A DNA stretch of 64,000 nucleotides from the NCBI GenBank assembly GCA_964036195.1, contig OZ038450.1:3846701-3910700 (forward strand), written 5' to 3'. The translations under genes were made by a program, and so were the position numbers. The DNA is from Sphaerolaimus hirsutus. Lineage: Eukaryota; Nematoda; Chromadorea; Monhysterida; Sphaerolaimidae. Below are positions 44,401 through 53,083 of the stretch, piece by piece. Each line of letters opens with the position of its first letter. The first letter of the stretch is position 1. Under the pieces are notes generated by a model. It had not been told where the DNA came from and made no database searches. It saw nothing but the letters and a program-made list of their open reading frames with translations.

Positions 44401-45699
44401 TTTCTGATATAAAAAATTGGTATTTATATATATATTTATATTGTTGTCAATAAAAAATATTATATCGAGAAAAAAGCGAAAATCGAGTTGAATAGCGTTC
44501 TATTTTTAACACCGCTGTGTAGGCGGCTGTTTCCGATACGACGAGGACACTGAAAAACTGTCCGAAAGTTTCGCCGCCGACGCGGCAAATCTGAGCATGA
44601 ACAGTTTGCGTCGGCGGCTTTTCGCCGCCGGCACCGGCCGCGGCGGCGGGAAATCTGACGCGCCAGCGACAAGCGACGATAAAAAACGTCCGGGCGGCGG
44701 GCGGCGCTTGTCGCGCAGCTACACCACCGGCTGCATCAACGACGAAAGTGTGCTGGTGCCAATCCCAGACTCTGTAAAAGCCCCTGTAAAATGTCAAATG
44801 TCATGCTAAGTGTCAAAAGTCATGGAAAATGCCCTGCAAAATGGCGACTCGGTTGCCATTTTGCAGGGCATTTTCCATGACTTTTGACACTTTGCATGAC
44901 ATTTGACACTTTACAGGGCTTTTTACAGGGTCTGGGAGTGCCACCTGGACGACAGCGACCCTTACTGCAGCTTTGCGGATGGTGCTAATGTAGAGAATGA
45001 TCCATTTGATATGGAGTGTGCCGCGAATAGAACCGACCCCTCCTGTTTTACCACACCGTCGCCGGTCGGTTATTTAAAATTTATTTATTTTACGGATGGA
45101 AAAACGTTTTTTTTAACGACCCTGTTTTTTAATCCTTTGAAAAAAAACGCCGGCTTTTCCTAGTAAATTACTAGTTTTGGTTTGAGTGAATGCTGATTGG
45201 AGCGGTAGTTCGCTAAATAGACGAAATTTTTAGCGACTTAACTAAACTTTTTTCCGAGTGGAGCGGAGTTCGCCATAGCATGACGTCGTGTGTGCAACCC
45301 AGGGGTCTCCAATATTTTGAGCAAGGGGGGGCTCAGGGGGTAGTACCCATAATTTTAGCTGAGCGGCTTCCAGGATAGATAGATGGCTGGCTAATTTGTG
45401 GGGGGCAGTCCCCCCCCCCCCCCTAGGAGACCCCTGATGCAACCTCCAAATTCGGTCGTGACAATTTCAGTCGCGGCGCGGCCGGCGCCCGGCTGATCTG
45501 ACGTCGCCGCCGTTGAGTCCGCTGCACGCCGGACAAAATCGCACGCCGCTCAGCGACGCCAGTTCGCCAAAAGGTCTGTTCTGTGTTTTTCACACGTTTT
45601 TTAGAAATCTAATTCTAAAATTTCTAATTTTCAGTTGTTCGCGATCCGTTTGGCGACGGGATGTGTTCGCCCGATTTGTCGCCCATCGGACACCGATAG
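35193..45699 (+). CDS. BORA: Protein aurora borealis (Bora), 13 coding exons
   Basis: Bora, once phosphorylated by cyclin-Cdk1, binds Aurora A and Plk1 and lets Aurora A activate Plk1 at mitotic entry. Thirteen exons give one open frame of about 612 residues (human Bora is 559). Family marks: VNPFESKLIESLHG (about 265-278), SPSVF, DFRWSIEHVAELQP with the Phe/Trp pair of the Aurora A contact (312-314), a VAPSP Cdk-type site (Ser368), and LSMNSLRRRLF (461-471). These match remembered NPFES, KFRWSID, VPSPW and MSSLRRKLF motifs. About 265 residues precede NPFES, against about 24 in human. The first five exons are tied to the rest only by phase continuity. The frame crosses a 200-N gap in intron 1. 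Confidence 0.85.
35655..35812. mobile_element. CCCAGAC/TGTAAAATG miniature element
   Basis: ACCTTGTAAAATGCCATGC and AAAGTCTGGGAGTG ends, with the AGTGTCAAAAGTCATG word mirrored. In bora intron 1. Same family as the bora intron 10 element. Confidence 0.65.
35839..36579. mobile_element. TAGGGTTCAAAC element with CCCGAT words
   Basis: Starts TAGGGTTCAAACAGGATT after ATCAGAAC. The arms are GATCCCGAA words. The right end is probably GTGAACCCC at about 36570, followed by ATCAG. The 35964-36440 element is inserted in it. The right boundary is uncertain. Confidence 0.6.
35964..36440. mobile_element. hAT-like element, CATAGTTGTT ends, CGTTTAC words
   Basis: Perfect target duplication TCCCGATC (35956-35963 and 36441-36448), itself part of the host element's word array. 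Ends CATAGTTGTTAAAACG and TTTCAACAACTG; the arms carry TTTACGTTTACTCG words. Confidence 0.9.
36594..36793. other. Assembly gap, 200 N
   Basis: Exactly 200 undetermined bases, inside bora intron 1. The round length is a scaffolding placeholder, so the true distance and even the order of the flanking contigs are not established. Confidence 0.99.
37082..37265 (-). repeat. Inverted copy of 54216-54399
   Basis: About 184 bp is the reverse complement of the sequence that ends at the second gap, with very few differences (word GAGGCAGCGTCCACTTTTTG). Both ends of the contig between the two gaps therefore carry inverted copies. Confidence 0.85.
37964..38091 (+). CDS. BORA: bora exon 2 (proposed)
   Basis: Acceptor CCCCTTACTAG, donor TCT|GTGAGT. 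Takes phase 1 from exon 1 and reads ARFASATAVIEERNHGLLQS, then VFSGNALANSIDQS. An inner acceptor GCGTCAG, also in phase, would make it shorter. No known motif. Confidence 0.6.
38160..38919. mobile_element. hAT-like element, TAGGGTTGGGACG ends, GATATC words
   Basis: Perfect target duplication GTTCACAC (38152-38159 and 38920-38927). Arms of TTCGATATCGATATTCGATA words; right end CGTCCCAACCCTA. Core unlike that of 12949-13735. In bora intron 2. Confidence 0.92.
39239..40641. mobile_element. hAT-like element, CAGGGACGTATCC family, with nested copy
   Basis: Target duplication CGCTTAAC at 39231-39238 and 40642-40649. The left end has the CAGGG hexamer doubled (CAGGGCCAGGGACG). G/C runs and GGCGCC words lie inside both ends. 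The 39741-40424 element is inserted in its centre. In bora intron 2. Confidence 0.88.
39741..40424 (+). mobile_element. hAT-like element, TAGGGTTGG ends, AACGTTTT words
   Basis: Perfect target duplication GTTCTGTA (39733-39740 and 40425-40432). Core nearly identical to the copies at 433 and 25250, suggesting recent activity. Confidence 0.93.
40725..40876. mobile_element. Partial CAGGGGTCTCC-family element
   Basis: GATAGATAGATATGG words and the right end GGAGACCCCTG at 40866-40876. The left half is missing. In bora intron 2, about 85 nt before exon 3. Confidence 0.6.
40960..41016 (+). CDS. BORA: bora exon 3 (proposed)
   Basis: Acceptor TTTCTCGCAG, donor TCG|GTCCGT, 19 codons, phase 0 both ends: DSRGALKSSSVHANGAADS. 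Short and unrecognised; supported by splice context and phase agreement on both sides. Confidence 0.55.
41443..41566 (+). CDS. BORA: bora exon 4
   Basis: Acceptor TTTGGCAG, donor CTG|GTCGGT in phase 1. Encodes LASDMSSSAAAPRNESESGY and CVFQAPCSSNSG. It contains an internal ATG (41455) that would be an alternative start, giving a shorter N-terminus. Confidence 0.65.
42091..42188 (+). CDS. BORA: bora exon 5
   Basis: Acceptor ATCTCGCAG, donor CCG|GTATTT. Only one frame is open and it fits phase 1 before and phase 0 after: SDEVIKSSKTTPLGGIQEQR, then GNSAADGRVMFP. Ser/Thr-rich, no known motif. Confidence 0.65.
42533..42784 (+). CDS. BORA: bora exon 6, NPFES motif
   Basis: 84 codons, acceptor CCACTCCCAG, donor GCG|GTGCGT. 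Ser/Pro/Gln-rich start, then VVNPFESKLIESLHGTIFSP and SVFHTVISP. The NPFES and SPSVF elements are hallmarks of Bora. Several SP/TP sites (RTPIS, RTPLS, ISPG) are potential Cdk targets. Confidence 0.92.
42973..43100 (+). CDS. BORA: bora exon 7, FRW Aurora A contact
   Basis: Acceptor ATCTTTCAG, donor CGG|GTGGGT (phase 2). Encodes ESGDFRWSIEHVAELQPADI and DESRLGHQIEH. In human Bora the equivalent KFRWSID segment docks on Aurora A. Confidence 0.93.
43151..43364. mobile_element. hAT-like mini-element, GGGATC words
   Basis: TAGGGTTCAAACGGG to CCCGTTTGAACCTTA, perfect target duplication CTTATTCC (43143-43150 and 43365-43372). Nearly the entire 214 bp is TTTCGGGATCGGGATTGGC words. In bora intron 7. 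Confidence 0.92.
43434..43567 (+). CDS. BORA: bora exon 8, Cdk site PSP
   Basis: Acceptor TTTTTCTCAG, donor TTCC|GTGAGT (phase 1). Encodes HDPHLENLAHRQLEHFWTW, then VDSHGKVAPSPAESVRRNRL. Equivalent to human 'AIEEFFTKDVIVPSPW'; the Trp after Ser-Pro is replaced by Ala-Glu. The frame would stop 9 codons later if unspliced. Confidence 0.88.
43909..44126. mobile_element. hAT-like mini-element, GGACCG words
   Basis: TAGGGTTCAAACGGGACTTG on the left, GGTCCCGTTTGAACCTCA on the right. Flanks TTTGCAAC and TTTCCAAC (7 of 8). The body is GTCGGGACCGGGACC words. It ends 28 nt before exon 9. Confidence 0.87.
44155..44316 (+). CDS. BORA: bora exon 9
   Basis: Acceptor AACTACAG after a C run, donor TGG|GTGAGT. 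Encodes a Ser/Pro/Ala-rich linker (GLSPSSSPVSSCANGSATG), then AQTQLTFPPHVDLFQLLG, comparable to the 'LSFP-DL-LEKVLGEYF' part of Bora. Phase 1 at both sides. Confidence 0.85.
44523..44755 (+). CDS. BORA: bora exon 10, SLRRRLF motif
   Basis: Acceptor GCTGTGTAG. Encodes GCFRYDEDTEKLSESFAADA, then ANLSMNSLRRRLFAAG and a Gly/Arg-rich tail ending SYTTGCINDESVL. The donor is either CTG|GTGCCA (44756, used here) or TCT|GTAAAA (44774), both phase 0 and both in or beside the palindromic element. Without splicing the frame ends at a TAA near 44806. Confidence 0.88.
44753..44948. mobile_element. Palindromic miniature element occupying bora intron 10
   Basis: CTGGTGCCAATCCCAGAC on the left is mirrored by GTCTGGGAGTGCCACC on the right. 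Inside, TGTAAAATGTCAAATGTCAT and AAGTGTCAAAAGTCATGG match their complements through to a centre at about 44850. Exons 10 and 11 abut or overlap its ends. The same element sits at the equivalent place of the second copy (about 55028-55223). Exact ends are uncertain because the terminal repeat seems to extend into coding sequence. Confidence 0.8.
44939..45064 (+). CDS. BORA: bora exon 11
   Basis: Frame and phase require the acceptor GGGAG|TGC, inside the element's right terminal repeat. Encodes CHLDDSDPYCSFADGANVEN, then DPFDMECAANRTDPSCFTTP and SP. Donor CCG|GTCGGT. No stronger acceptor keeps the frame. Confidence 0.7.
45300..45436. mobile_element. hAT-like mini-element, CAGGGGTCTCC family
   Basis: Flanks GTGCAACC (45292) and ATGCAACC (45437) agree at 7 of 8. 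A 137-bp deletion derivative keeping both ends, a GATAGATAGATGG word and the C run. It ends 34 nt before exon 12. Present also in the second copy (about 55575-55710). Confidence 0.87.
45471..45573 (+). CDS. BORA: bora exon 12
   Basis: Acceptor AATTTCAG, donor AAG|GTCTGT (phase 1). Encodes SRRGRRPADLTSPPLSPLHA, then GQNRTPLSDASSPK: several Ser-Pro sites, as in the C-terminal half of Bora. Confidence 0.85.
45635..45699 (+). CDS. BORA: bora exon 13, C-terminus
   Basis: Acceptor AATTTTCAG. Completes VRDPFGDGMCSPDLSPIGHR and stops at TAG 45697-45699. The SPDLSPI ending resembles the SPDISPI-type ends of animal Bora. Confidence 0.85.
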
Positions 45700-46951
45700 C
45701 GAATTGTTTGGGATTTTAAACGTAATTGGATTGCAGTTGAATGTGGATCGAAATTACAATCGACAAAGATATGCACGAATTAGGTGCGTTTGTTTCGTTA
45801 CAGCTGGCTGGCTACTATTATTTATTTATCTAAATGGACTGCGATCACCGCTTTTGTATTTGTTTTATGAAAAGTTCAATTAGCATTAATATTAGCGTTT
45901 CTATGAACCCTGTGGTGCTCGAATCTGAAATCCTCAACTTTTTATTATTTCGTGCGTTGAGGATGCAAAAAATTCCGTAGTTTGTGCTATTGGGCTCTGT
46001 GCCAAAAATGCTTAATTATTTTTTTACTGATCCATGAATTAAATATGTTGAATGAGAATGGTAGCAATCTTTTATGTGACGAAGTCATAGATTTTAGAGC
46101 AACTATATGAATCCACCAGGTAGACAAGTATTTAAGCTTATTTGTATCTATTTATTTGTTCTGTTCCGTATTCATTCCCCGTCAGGTTTTGAACCGTTTT
46201 TAGGGTAAATGTTTGATGAAAATCATTGCAAAATCTAAGCACCCGTGAGTTTTTTCAAACCTTTTTTGGAAAATATTCGCGTGAGTTGCTGGAATATTGA
46301 AGAAACTGTTAGCGGGCGGCTTTCCGCGCGATCATAATAATAACGTAATTATAAACATTTCATTTATTTTTGGTGATTTGTGTCAACAACACGATTGTCG
46401 CTTTGACTGTTTGGTGCTGGAACCTGTGTAATGTGCAATTCCCATATTTATTTATTAGACGCCTGACCGAGCTAGTGTATTTTCGTTAGTCGAAACCGGC
46501 TAAGTATGTTGATAAACTGCGCAGAAAAAAAGTTCTGTTTCGTTTTGCAAGTAACGCGTGCCGTCGGACATCTGAATACACCAAAAAAGTTTCTCTGTGC
46601 AGTTTTGTTCTCAATTTTGTTATTTATTTGTGTGCGCGATGGTGATTTATTGCAGTTTTGTTTTCTAGTTCAAAGTGAGCAAAATCCTTGACCGTCGGGA
46701 AATTGTTTTTAACAAATAATACGTTTTCCGACATTGACCGCGGTTGATTTACAAGCACTGCGTTTGCAGATACATTGCCGCGCCTGCAGCCTGTTTCACT
46801 CCTTGTAAAAAGTGAAAATATCGAATTTGTCAAGTGTCAGTGTCATGTAAAGTGCTTTGTAACATTTTCCACGTTTTACATGATTAGTGACTTACTTACC
46901 TGTTTTAAGAGTCGTTTTACATGATATTTTACAAAATTTCTGACATTTTAC

Positions 46952-48081
46952 CAGAGTTGTTAAAATACCGGTATTTTTGGAAAGCGTAAGCGTAAGCGTA
47001 AATACACTTTCCCAATTTTGAGTATGGATACTGTAAGCGTAAGGTATTTTTAAAATACCTAGGAAAGCGTAAAATAAAGCGTAAGCGTAAATTTTTTTGA
47101 GAGAGTGCTCTTGGCATTGGCTCTTGGAATACTCTTGCTTTCACATTTAGATCAATGTATCACAGATTCTGTCCATTTTTGCTCAGTTAATTCTTTTCAA
47201 AACAAGATCTCGGTGACATTTTTCGGTCGTCCATTTGGTAGTAGCCCTCGTAGCAATTTATGGGCAGCGACACTTATATCATATTCTAACTCGGATTTCG
47301 TGCTGTCGACGTCAACAACATTGTCGTCGGAATCCATTTTCTGTCCCAAAATCACTAATCTAACGCCACGGTATTGCACGACGACACAATATTGACCAGA
47401 CATTCATATTGGTGCCAGATACGCTGGATGTCGACTGTTTCGGTGTCAACTCGATTTTAGTTCAATTTAGGTCGCAGGACAATTTTCAAGTGCACGTGCA
47501 ACAAAGTCGAAGAGAAATTTATATGGCCAAGTGCATTTGAACATGGGTTCACAGCCCATAAACGCAAAATTTATGAAAAACGGTTGGCCCAGTTGACATC
47601 CGGATGTCAACTGGTCCAACAGTTTTTCATAAATTTTTAGTTTATTGGCTGCAAAATTATGTTCAAAAGCACATGACAATATAAATTCCTCTTACACTTT
47701 GCCGCTCGTTCACTAGAAAATCGTCCTGCGACCTAAATTGAACTAAAATCGAGTTGACACCGAAACAGTTGACATCCAGCGTGTCTGGCGCCTTTGCGAC
47801 ACAATTTATACATGTGCCGCTATTTCCAGTGCAATACTGCGCACACGCAGTCTCTATTTTTTGTATTTCTTCATTTTCTTTTTTGTAGTTTTACACTTTT
47901 TCGAAAGCGTAAAACTGGGTCATGCGGAAAGCATTTTTACGCTTTTAGTATCCGGGTAATTTTGACAGGAAAGCGTAACAAAGCGTAAGGGTATTTTACG
48001 AAAGCGTAAGTGTAAGCGTAAGTATAAATACCCATTTACCCGGGTATTTCGGGTAAGCGTAAATACGCTTTTGGAACTCTG
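46952..48081. mobile_element. hAT-like element, CAGAGTTGTT ends, present in copy 1 only
   Basis: Starts CAGAGTTGTTAAAATACC, ends GGAACTCTG, perfect target duplication CATTTTAC (46944-46951 and 48082-48089). Copy 2 has the single, uninterrupted CATTTTAC at 57218-57225. The arms are GGAAAGCGTAAGCGTAAG words. A GTTGACATCC palindromic element is nested at about 47410-47795. 1130 bp, no transposase frame. Confidence 0.96.
47410..47795. mobile_element. Palindromic element with GGATGTCAACTG arms
   Basis: GCCAGATACGCTGGATGTCG on the left and CAGTTGACATCCAGCGTGTC on the right. The arms run about 170 bp each, with GTTTCGGTGTCAACTCGATT and GGTCGCAGGACAATTTTC. A second complete copy lies at about 51165-51533 and a shorter relative at 48930-49115. 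Confidence 0.8.
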
Positions 48082-50096
48082 CATTTTACTGGGTGTGCAG
48101 CGGTCTCCATGACGGATTCTCAAGTGTTAAGAACAAAAAATTGAAAAAAACTACAAACCTACGTCATGAATTTTTACTTCACAATTGAGTGTTCGGCTTA
48201 CCACTTTTACATTCGACCTATAATCGTGTACCCGATGTTACCGTATATCCTTGAATAAGCCCCCCTCTCGAACCCCCTCGTCCTCTGATCCTTCCCCCCC
48301 CGTTAGCTGAGTGAGGGAAAAATAACTCCTCCCCTCGAATGACTCCCCGTCCCTTCTTTTTATGGGTAAGAATGATGTCACATGTATAAAAAAATTTCAT
48401 GTATCTAATCTGTAAATATGTATTGCTTTGCAGCTATTGCTTACTAGTGTTGGTTTTATTTCTTCAATAATAGAATTTGTATACAGCGTTATGATTTATG
48501 AAGCTGATTTAACCCAAATTTTGCCGTGAATGTAACATGTATTTTATGAAAAACTCTGCCAGTAACATTACTACCCCCCCCCCCGAATAACTCCCCGGTC
48601 AAAAAATTCTGTCGATAAAATAAGTACCCTGGGCACTAATGTGACGATTTCCGGTATTTTAATTGTCCAGTGCCACGGTTTTATAGCGCCGCGCCGCGTT
48701 ATTTTCTCTAAAATCATTCTAGAGTGCCTTCCTGTCCGCTAAGACAGGTGGTCTTTTTTATTTTGAAGCTTGTCTCCTCCGGAAATGGTGGGGCATGTCG
48801 TTTTACAAGTTTTCGGGGTCGCTTGTCAAAAGTATGTGAAAGACACTTCTGGGCATTAACATATATGCGTAGGTGCCACTTGACCACTTAATTTTTCGCA
48901 CAGTATAGCTGATCAACAAGATTGGCGGCTCACACACTCGTCAACTGGTCCGTGTCAACTCAAGATTTCGTATTTACGTGTTGCAGAGTGATCATCCAAT
49001 GCACTTGCCGTAATATTTATTTTTCAACATGGGTGTATGTGCATTTGGAGATCGCCGTGTGACACGTAGCCGAAATCTGAGTTGACAGACCAGTTGACAC
49101 ACCAACTAGTTTGCGTGCCGCCGTTAAACGTAGTCTAATGCGGAAGTACGGCCAAAAACACACTGCCTAGGTACTTTCGGGACACACCAAACACAATAAC
49201 GTTACCTCTTATTTCTGTGTCTTTATACCATGGCCCATGTCTGCGCGATATGGCCACTTGCCTGGTTTAATTGTGTGGTGACTCTTGCGACTGGTCACGC
49301 GATGGATGGAATCATGACGGCCCAGGTCTGTGCCATAAGTGGTGCACAGCTGCGGCCATTGGTATTCCAAAATTTGACCCGCCGTGGAGTTGGATGGATA
49401 GGAAATCGCTCCTCCGAAGGGATAGAAATGGGGGCGGGTTGTGCACCCCCCCTTCCCGGGCCAGTCAGAAAAGATGGCAGGAATAGCACATTTCTAAAGC
49501 ATGTTTGTAGTTTGTTTGACAATTTTCGCACGCAAGTGTGCATTCCCAGACCACACAGTCACTGTTTTTCTTATGTACATTTCAGGAGTATAACTACTGC
49601 TACAAATGACTGAATGCAGCTCAAGATTTATGATATGATAATAGCCTAGGTAAAAATATATGTTCTAAATACTTGAAATTGGCGCCAACGCCACTAATGC
49701 CATGGCGCGGCGCCTACAAATGGCGCCAGCACCATAACTCCATTCCGCTAATATAGGGGCAAAAAATTTTTTTTGGGGGCGCCCCTCCTTCCCTTCGCCG
49801 GGCTCTATACAATTGCCCCCCTCGCTCAAATGGATTCCCTGGATCCCATTGAATGGATTCCCTGGACATTCATGGATTACAGGCTTTCAAGATAGGCAAA
49901 ATGATGGAAATACCAAGATAGTAAAAAGCCACATGGAGTATATCCTCAGCTAGTTTTTGTCTCGATTGTTTGTTGTGTCAAACTTTGGAGGAACTGTTCA
50001 AAGGGAGGAATTTTTGTGTCTGTGTCAGATACATTTCTATCAACTTCAAATTTCTTTATGACAACCCTGTGGATTGGTAACCTGTAACTGTGAGAC

Positions 50097-50791
50097 TAGG
50101 GATGGCAAGCGCTTTTTTCAAGTACTTTTAAAAAAAAGCCGCTTTTTTTAAAAAAAAGCGCAAGGGTCCCAGCGCTTTTTTTTAAAAAAGCGCTGGCAAA
50201 ATTTTTTGTACTCATGCACTAGGTATTTTGCAAAAAAAATTTTGCGCGCAAGCGCATAATTTCACATGCAAATTGCCATTGGTGGTTGTTTTCATTGGTT
50301 TTGTAGCATGGCATTGCTTCTATTCCTGCATGGTATCATGTAATAATAAGTTGAGGAGATATGTCAGTGTAGTAAATAATATCCAGCCAATGTGCTTCCA
50401 CTTTTCTACAGTGTGAAACATCACTGTCATGTATCAGCCATCTTTTATAGCCAAATTTAAGCACTATCTAACTTCACTTGCAGTCAAGAAACATTCAAAA
50501 ACGGCAATATACATAATTAGTCGACATAAAATTGGATTTTTTTGGCAGAAATCAGCACTTATAATGCCATCAGATGATTACATAGCCATTCTGTGGTTAT
50601 ATATCATCACAAGTACTGCCACTTGTCTGATATACCTATATATATATTAACTCAGGACCATATTTGGGAGCTTTTTAGGCAACGTCTTGACAATTTTTGA
50701 AAAAAAGCGAAAAAAGTGAGTTTTTTTTAAAAAAGCGCTTTTTTTATAAAAAAGCGGGGCCGTTAACAAAAAGCGCTTTTTTCTATCCCTA
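50097..50791 (-). mobile_element. hAT-like element, TAGGGATGG ends, AGCGCTTTTTT words
   Basis: Perfect target duplication TGTGAGAC (50089-50096 and 50792-50799). Ends TAGGGATGGCAAGCGC and TTTTTCTATCCCTA. The core is homologous, in reverse, to that of the AACGTTTT-word elements (GGTTGTTTTCATTGGTTTTG, GCGCGCAAGCGC), but the arm word is different. Confidence 0.92.
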
Positions 50792-51164
50792 TGTGAGACA
50801 TAGATGCCCCAATTGCATACATTTTTGACATCTGGGTATTTGTAATGGGGCTTTGCGAAAGTGCTTACTTTTTGCAAACTCGCTATGCAAGCTTCTCAGT
50901 AATCCTACAGAATGAGCACAACCTTTGCGACACACCTTCCAGTAAAATGCGCGAGCTTGTGAGTGGCTTGTGATAAATGTGGTGGCATGGAGAATAATAA
51001 ATCTAACCGGCTTTGTTGTCGGAATTGTTTTATTTCAGACACTGCGCATAATCTTTCATCAGATATACATATACCAGAAAATAATAAACTCTCAATTTTT
51101 AGTCTCATTCTCAGTGCGAGTGTCATAATGCATTCATCGCATTGCTGTTCACCCATGTTGCTTT

Positions 51165-51533
51165 GGTGCCACACACGCTGGATGTCAACTGTTTCGGTGT
51201 CAACTCGGTTTCAGTTCAATTTATGTTGCAGGACAATTTTCACGTGCACGTGCGGCATGGTCGAATTTTGTGCGTTTGAACATAATTTCGCAACCCAACA
51301 ACTAAAATCATTATGAAAAACTGTTGAATCAGTTGACATCCGGGCGTCAACTGAGCCGCATTTTTCATAAATTTTTGGTTATTATATTCATAATATTCAA
51401 ATGCACATGGCAATAAAAATTCCTCTCCGACTCTGCCGCACGTGCACTTGGAAATTGTCCTGCAACAAAAATTGAACTAAAATCGAGTTGACACTGAAAC
51501 AGTTGACATCCAGTGTGTGTGGCGCCTTTGCTG
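51165..51533. mobile_element. Palindromic element with GGATGTCAACTG arms
   Basis: CCACACACGCTGGATGTCAA on the left, TTGACATCCAGTGTGTGTGG on the right; arms about 150 bp including CACGTGCACGTGCGGC and its complement. Same family as 47410-47795, sharing GTTTCGGTGTCAACTCG. Confidence 0.8.
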
Positions 51534-52642
51534 CACTGTTGATGCTGCATGTATTTATTCTTTTGGATCGCAGAACGATGGTAGAAGGTGCTAGCTATTG
51601 GATATGGTGTATTTGCCCTTCCAACATTATTGGAGAGCACTATTTGTTTATCCTGACCAATAGGTAATAAGGCTGTTCATGGATTGATAACCCCCCCCCC
51701 CGGGATAGATTGATTTGTCGACAGTGGTGGTTATTTTTATAACCTCTTTGGTCCACGGGGGGGGGAGATACTACAGCCATCGATCTACAGGGGAGATCTA
51801 CAGCCATCGATTTTGAACGTGTGTTCTGCGTTGCCCGGACCACAAACCGCAGCCTTAGTCATTTACACTCAATTTTGGGAGGATATTTCGACGCGGTTGA
51901 TAAATTTATAGTGACTATTTTGAAGGGGAGGGGGTATTTCGAGGGAATGCAGTATACTTTTGATATTTTTTCTGCGTTCATAGAGATTTAATAAATTTTT
52001 TGACAGATTTTCTGAGATTATATGTAATTATATTCTCTGAAAAACGCCCATTTTTGGAACGCTAATGGTGGCGTGTTCAAAAAGGTTGTTATAATACACG
52101 TTGTGACCTTCCTGGCTCGAGTGACTTTCCTTTTGAGGCTGGATTTATAGGTAAATTGTATTATTTATATGTTTATGCTGGCTAATGTGACGACATTTTG
52201 GAAGGCCTGCGGCTAGTGAACTTTTACTACCACCTACGCAAAATATCTTCTTGATCTGTAGTGGCGTACGCTGGATCATTTTTACTTCCTGGTTTTATTT
52301 GCTAAGCCCATTCAGCTATATAATCTTGCGGTGTTTTTTTATAATTTCCGCTTCCCAAATTTTTTTTCAACTGGGCGTGGAGATGTACATAAATATCGGG
52401 TGGGCGCGCCAGCGCCATCCCTCGCTGCCGAGGGAGGGCGCAAGCGACCCACCCATAATATGGTCGGACACACCAAAATGCGGAAATCGCAAATTTAAAA
52501 TCGCAATAACTTCGGAACGCAATGCGCTAGTGCAGAACCGACTGCACCATTAAAAAGCCCGTGTCGAAAAGTACCACCATGCAAATTTTCACATACAACG
52601 GTTGAGTTCGGAGGAAGTTATTACGGATTTTATTTTTCAAGT

Positions 52643-52658
52643 AGTGTTGTTGTTGTTC

Positions 52659-52690
<32 letters not shown>
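52643..52690. repeat. GTT microsatellite
   Basis: About sixteen TTG/TTC triplets. On the opposite strand it reads as poly-Gln, but within a short frame lacking any other support. Confidence 0.9.
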
Positions 52691-53083
52691 CTTCTTGTTC
52701 TCCCGACAATCTTCAAACTGCAATAACTTCCTTGAAACACGACCGATTTTCATGGTTGATGGCTCATATGAAAGAGCATATGATGCCATTTCTTATTTTC
52801 GGGAATTTTTGTCACAGGCTCCGCCCACTTTGGGACGGGATCTGTTTGAAATTTTCAAACCTCGATAAATTTCAAATTTGAATACAAATGCGGCAAAAAA
52901 AAAAAATTTGTTGGTGTGCGCCATGACTAGAGCTTTCGAATGAGTTAATATTTGGCGATTTTGGTACAGATTTACAAAAGTTATTCAAGTTTGCTTATTT
53001 TGTGTAATATGCGCAAACATGCCTGAACTACTGCTTGATGTGATACTGACCATGTGACCTTGCATGGTGATTACTATCAGGTC

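Larger units (their letters stand above)
44366..48856. repeat. Duplicated segment, copy 1 (bora 3' end and flank)
   Basis: Matches 54601-59530 in order and orientation. From about 44630 to 46943 I see almost no difference apart from a one-base C-run length change. Left of that, intron 9 and exon 10 differ by several substitutions and short indels. This copy alone has the 46952-48081 insertion; it lacks the two insertions present in copy 2. 45700-46943 holds no gene I recognise. Confidence 0.93.

Noticed and set aside
46506-46691. 61-codon frame with a hydrophobic segment, present in both duplicated copies
   Set aside because: Identity of the copies is explained by recent duplication rather than selection; AT-rich codon use and no homology recognised.
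50963-51316. Cys-rich 117-codon frame starting MACDKCGG
   Set aside because: Its second half runs into the GGATGTCAACTG palindromic element, there is no splice context, and the first half matches no zinc-binding pattern I can define.
52527-52709. Poly-Gln protein on the - strand
   Set aside because: The Gln run is the reverse reading of a GTT microsatellite in a 60-codon frame with no other coding signal.
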